The translations under genes and the position numbers were made by a program. Shown here one piece after another: positions 5,351-7,789 of a stretch of DNA of 7,789 bases. The stretch comes from CAZHDI01 sp964531285 (GTDB lineage Bacteria; Pseudomonadota; Alphaproteobacteria; JAJFIK01). The notes beneath the pieces are model-generated. The model made no database searches and had not been told where the DNA came from. It saw only the letters and a program-made list of their open reading frames with translations. Every line of letters begins with the position of its first letter. Position 1 is the stretch's first letter. The stretch lies in assembly GCA_964531285.1 (NCBI GenBank), contig CAZHDI010000128.1, positions 1 through 7,789 on the forward strand. Reading direction: 5' to 3'.

Positions 5351-6802
5351 GTGAGCGAGGCGATCAGCGAACAGGATAAGGCGGCCCTGAAGGCGCAGAT
5401 GGAGGCGATCCTCGATCGCCAGAAAAAGGCGCATATCAAGGAGGGACCGCCGGACGCGGCCAAGCGGATCGAGTGGCTCGACAAGGCGATCAGCCTGCTG
5501 GTCGATTATAAAGACGAGATCACCGAGGTCATGCGCGCCGATTATGGGCACCGGTCGGTCGAACAGAGCCTCCTGACCGATGTCAGCGGCTCGATCGGGC
5601 CCCTCAAGCATGCCAAAGCGAACCTCAAGACCTGGATGAAGCCGGAGCGCCGCAAGCCGCAGTTCCCCCTCGGCTTTCTCGGCGCCAAGGCCGAGATTCA
5701 GTTTCAGCCCAAGGGCACGGTCGGCGTGATCAGCCCGTGGAACTTTCCGGTGAATCTGACCTTCACGCCGCTGGCCGGGATCTTCGCCGCCGGCAACCGG
5801 GTGATGATCAAGCCGTCCGAATACACTCCGGCAACCTCCGAACTCATAGCCCGCATGGTTCGCTCGGTCTATGACGAGACGGAAGTCGCGGTGCTGACCG
5901 GCGGCCCCGTGGTCGGCCAGGTGTTCTCCGGCCTGCCGTTCGACCATTTGCTGTTTACCGGCTCGACCGCCATCGGGCGCCATGTCATGCGCGCCGCGGC
6001 CGAGAATCTCGTTCCGGTGACGCTGGAACTTGGCGGCAAATCGCCGGTGGTGATTGGTGACAGCGCGGATCTCGACATGGCGGCCACCCGTGTGATGACC
6101 GGCAAGATGATGAATGCCGGGCAGATCTGTCTGGCGCCGGACTATGTGCTGGTGGGCGAGGACCGGATAGACGGGTTCGTCGAAGCGGTCGAAAAATCGG
6201 TCGCGGCCATGTATCCGACCCTCAAGGACAATCCGGATTACACCTCCGTGGTCAATGATCGGCATTTCGACCGGCTGATGGCCCATATCGAGGATGCCCG
6301 TCAAAAGGGGGCGCGGGTGGTCGAGGTCAATCCGGCCAAGGAGGATTTCTCCCAGCAGGAACACAACAAGATCCCGCCGACGATCATCGTCAATCCGACC
6401 GAGGACATGACCGTCATGCAGGAAGAGATCTTCGGGCCGGTCCTGCCGGTGCTCGGGGTCGGCTCCGTTCAGGACGCCATCGACTATGTCAACGAGCACG
6501 AGCGCCCCTTGGGTCTTTATTATTTCGGCTCGGACGAGGGCGAGCGCAGCGAGGTTCTCACCCACACCACATCGGGCGGCGTGACGGTCAACGACACGCT
6601 CATGCATGTCTCGATGGAAGACCTGCCCTTTGGCGGCGTGGGGCCGAGCGGCATGGGCGCCTATCACGGCATCGATGGGTTCAAGGAATTCAGCCATCAG
6701 AAGGCGGTTTTCACCCAGGCCAAGATCGACGCGGCGAGCATGTTCCGGCCGCCTTATACGCCGAAGCTGCGGTCCATGCTGGAGCGGATGATCAAGCGCT
6801 GA
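5351..6802 (+). CDS. calB: Coniferyl aldehyde dehydrogenase-type ALDH
   Basis: A 483-residue NAD(P)+-dependent aldehyde dehydrogenase that oxidises an aldehyde to its acid in the cytoplasm. Seen, numbered from the GTG: SPWNFPVNLTFTPL (128-141) with Asn131, MIKPSEYTP (152-160), nucleotide-binding FTGSTAIG (202-209), general-base Glu226 in LELGGKSP, catalytic Cys260 in NAGQICLAPDYV, EEIFGPVLPV (358-367), and the late motif LPFGGVGPSGMGAYHG (425-440). ICLAPDYV, the GMGAYHG close and the C-terminal RPPYTPKLRSMLERM are features of the coniferyl-aldehyde dehydrogenase (CalB) group. That group oxidises coniferaldehyde to ferulate, but close relatives take aliphatic aldehydes, so the substrate is not certain. 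No coniferyl alcohol dehydrogenase or ferulate genes are seen here. It diverges from the two acyl-CoA isomerase genes, which would fit oxidation of an aldehyde whose acid enters CoA-dependent breakdown (inference). Ends before a strong terminator, so is probably transcribed alone. Confidence 0.9.
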   Translation: MSEAISEQDKAALKAQMEAILDRQKKAHIKEGPPDAAKRIEWLDKAISLLVDYKDEITEVMRADYGHRSVEQSLLTDVSGSIGPLKHAKANLKTWMKPERRKPQFPLGFLGAKAEIQFQPKGTVGVISPWNFPVNLTFTPLAGIFAAGNRVMIKPSEYTPATSELIARMVRSVYDETEVAVLTGGPVVGQVFSGLPFDHLLFTGSTAIGRHVMRAAAENLVPVTLELGGKSPVVIGDSADLDMAATRVMTGKMMNAGQICLAPDYVLVGEDRIDGFVEAVEKSVAAMYPTLKDNPDYTSVVNDRHFDRLMAHIEDARQKGARVVEVNPAKEDFSQQEHNKIPPTIIVNPTEDMTVMQEEIFGPVLPVLGVGSVQDAIDYVNEHERPLGLYYFGSDEGERSEVLTHTTSGGVTVNDTLMHVSMEDLPFGGVGPSGMGAYHGIDGFKEFSHQKAVFTQAKIDAASMFRPPYTPKLRSMLERMIKR

Positions 6803-6839
6803 CCGGGGCGCGGCCCTCGGCGTTTTTCCGAATTGGGAG

Positions 6840-6873
6840 ACCCTCCCGCCGGCCCTGGCGGGAGGGTTTTCTT
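6840..6873 (+). terminator. Intrinsic terminator after the aldehyde dehydrogenase gene
   Basis: Perfect 10-bp GC-rich stem CCCTCCCGCC (6841-6850) / GGCGGGAGGG (6857-6866), extended by one A-T pair, with loop GGCCCT and then TTTTCTT. A weaker possible hairpin lies just upstream (6803-6808 / 6815-6820, one G-T pair) followed by CGTTTTT, perhaps a back-up terminator. Confidence 0.95.
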
Positions 6874-6933
6874 ATGGATCGGGGCCGGGCAGGGCGGAAA
6901 ACGATGCCTGACACGGATGGTTACACTTGAGGC

Positions 6934-6959
6934 GGAACTGGGGCGGATCCGTCCGTGTT
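6934..6959 (+). promoter_or_regulatory. Possible EcfG-type promoter
   Basis: GGAAC (6934-6938), 17 bases, then TGTT (6956-6959). This resembles the alphaproteobacterial general-stress sigma EcfG consensus (GGAAC-N16/17-CGTT) with one -10 mismatch. The spacer holds the palindrome CGGATCCG. It would give a leader of about 95-100 bases for the outer-membrane protein gene. The rest of the 189-base stretch 6874-7062 shows no gene; a 6-bp hairpin GGCGTC/GACGCC lies at 7020-7037. Confidence 0.35.
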
Positions 6960-7062
6960 CTTGCCCTACTTCCCGGTAATAACCGCGCCGGGCTAGGGAC
7001 CGAACCGAACCGGGCAGCAGGCGTCTCCAGGGACGCCCCGACCTTGGTATGAGGAGATAACT

Positions 7063-7659
7063 GTGACCGCGCAAACCCGATCCGTACTCACCTGGGGCCT
7101 GATTGGCCCGGCCCTCGGCATGCTGATGACCGCCGCGCCGGCGTTGGCTCAGTCGTCCGCTCCCGCCACGGAGCCATACGGCACGATCTATGGCGGCGCG
7201 ATTGTCGGCGGCGAGGCCGAAGCCGAATTCGCCGGCTTTACGTTCGATGAAGATCTCGATACCGAGTTTACCGGCGGCTTTACGCTGGGTCTGAAATCCA
7301 ATCTGTCCGGTCCCGCCGCGCTGCGCGGGGAAGGCGATGTGAACTACAGCCGTCTGGGCGAGGATTCCGATTTGTGGAACTTCCTGGCCAATGGCTGGGT
7401 TGATATCGGGACCGACGGTCCGTTGACGCCCTATCTGGGCGGTGGCATCGGCCTTGGCGTCCTCGATATCGACGGCCTGGATACCGAAACGGGCCTTGCC
7501 TATCAGGTCGGCGGCGGTATCAATGTCGATGTGACCCCGGACGGCGATCTCTTCGTTGGGGTCGGCTACCGGTATTTCGGTTTCGCCACCGAAATCGAGG
7601 ATGTCGATGTGGACGTGAATGGCCACAAGGTCATCGGCACGGTTGGCGCCAAATTCTGA
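7063..7659 (+). CDS. Small outer-membrane beta-barrel protein
   Basis: A 198-residue exported protein. The GTG at 7063 has GGAG 6 bases upstream. Residues 1-29 form a Sec signal peptide with one Arg, a hydrophobic core (LTWGLIGPALGMLMTAAP) and the cleavage motif ALA before Gln30, leaving about 169 mature residues. The rest alternates short beta strands rich in Gly, Tyr and Phe with acidic loops: YGTIYGGAIVGG (39-50), FTGGFTLGLKS, LRGEGDVNYSRL, PYLGGGIGLGVLDID, AYQVGGGINVDV, LFVGVGYRYFGF. The last residue is Phe, as in most barrels inserted by the Bam complex. Size and pattern suit an 8-stranded barrel of the OmpA-like/OmpW-like 'outer membrane beta-barrel' domain group; no periplasmic OmpA peptidoglycan-binding domain is present. 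Specific function is unknown. Loops are notably Asp/Glu-rich (FDEDLDTE; EIEDVDVDVNGH). It stands alone between two terminators. Confidence 0.85.
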   Translation: MTAQTRSVLTWGLIGPALGMLMTAAPALAQSSAPATEPYGTIYGGAIVGGEAEAEFAGFTFDEDLDTEFTGGFTLGLKSNLSGPAALRGEGDVNYSRLGEDSDLWNFLANGWVDIGTDGPLTPYLGGGIGLGVLDIDGLDTETGLAYQVGGGINVDVTPDGDLFVGVGYRYFGFATEIEDVDVDVNGHKVIGTVGAKF

Positions 7660-7675
7660 TTGTCCGGTTAGCGGC

Positions 7676-7700
7676 TTAATCTGACCGCTGGTCAGTCTAA
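7676..7700. promoter_or_regulatory. 25-bp interrupted palindrome
   Basis: TTA-at-CTGACC-gct-GGTCAG-tc-TAA: a perfect 6-bp inverted repeat around a 3-base centre (7681-7695), with matching TTA/TAA outer arms. It looks like a binding site for a dimeric regulator (TGACC-N3-GGTCA core), or a small RNA hairpin, 17 bases after the outer-membrane gene stop. No T-run follows directly, so it is not itself a normal terminator. Confidence 0.4.
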
Positions 7701-7720
7701 TGACGATCCGATGCTCGATG

Positions 7721-7747
7721 AAAGGCGGCTCCCCGGGGCCGCCTTTT
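7721..7747 (+). terminator. Intrinsic terminator after the outer-membrane protein gene
   Basis: Nine-bp stem AAAGGCGGC (7721-7729) / GCCGCCTTT (7738-7746), loop TCCCCGGG, followed by one more T. The A-tract of the left arm pairs with the T-tract, the classic form. After it (7748-7789) nothing further is seen. Confidence 0.9.
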
Positions 7748-7789
7748 GCCGTTCCAAAACCGCCGGTGCACTCTTGCGTTGTGCCGCCC

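Noticed and set aside
5243..6697. A 484-residue open frame on the minus strand opposite the aldehyde dehydrogenase gene
   Set aside because: It is entirely antisense to a gene with complete ALDH motifs; its His/Arg/Asp-rich composition is the usual complement of GC-rich codons and no family motif is seen.
6754..7626. A 290-residue minus-strand open frame opposite the outer-membrane protein gene
   Set aside because: It would cross the strong terminator at 6840-6873 and lies antisense to a gene with a good signal peptide, ribosome site and barrel pattern.
1..7789. Mobile element, CRISPR, tRNA/rRNA, toxin-antitoxin or defence system
   Set aside because: No transposase, integrase, terminal inverted repeats with target duplication, spaced direct repeats, cloverleaf structure or defence-domain motif was found; base composition looks even throughout.

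Overview
The window is GC-rich (by eye well above 60%) and reads as a chromosomal segment of an alphaproteobacterium. Protein motifs, the gene order sufS - sufT-like - sufA and the strong G/C third-position bias point that way. The order or genus cannot be decided from the sequence alone. There are nine genes, one assembly gap of exactly 100 N, and no rRNA, tRNA, CRISPR array, transposase or phage gene.

Left part (1-2152, + strand): the 3' end of a SUF iron-sulfur cluster operon. It starts inside sufS (cysteine desulfurase, N-terminus outside the window). A DUF59/SufT-type maturation protein follows within a few bases, then an A-type scaffold/carrier (SufA/HesB family) whose last codons run into the gap at 1639-1738. 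Just after the gap is a TfoX N-terminal-domain protein with a lysine/arginine-rich tail.

Middle (2149-5079, - strand): four co-directional genes, in order of transcription. Two adjacent crotonase-family paralogues come first. Both lack the two hydratase glutamates and carry the Asp of PaaG-type enoyl-CoA isomerases. Then come a membrane-anchored TPR-like protein and a VOC/glyoxalase-fold protein, whose stop overlaps the TfoX stop by 4 bases. A degenerate 4 x 13-bp tandem repeat spans the stop of the TPR-like gene.

Right part (5080-7789, + strand): a 271-bp divergent intergenic region precedes a coniferyl-aldehyde-dehydrogenase-type ALDH (GTG start), which ends in a textbook intrinsic terminator. 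A small outer-membrane beta-barrel protein follows, with a signal peptide, a possible EcfG-type (GGAAC-N17-TGTT) promoter, a 25-bp interrupted palindrome after its stop, and a second strong terminator.

Taken together: SUF genes build Fe-S clusters. The isomerase pair and the divergent aldehyde dehydrogenase suggest acyl-CoA/aldehyde (possibly aromatic) catabolism, but no pathway is complete here. I do not see a convincing new multi-gene system. The best leads are the paired PaaG-type isomerases with their membrane TPR-like neighbour, the 13-bp array that places stops in all three frames, and the regulatory palindromes.
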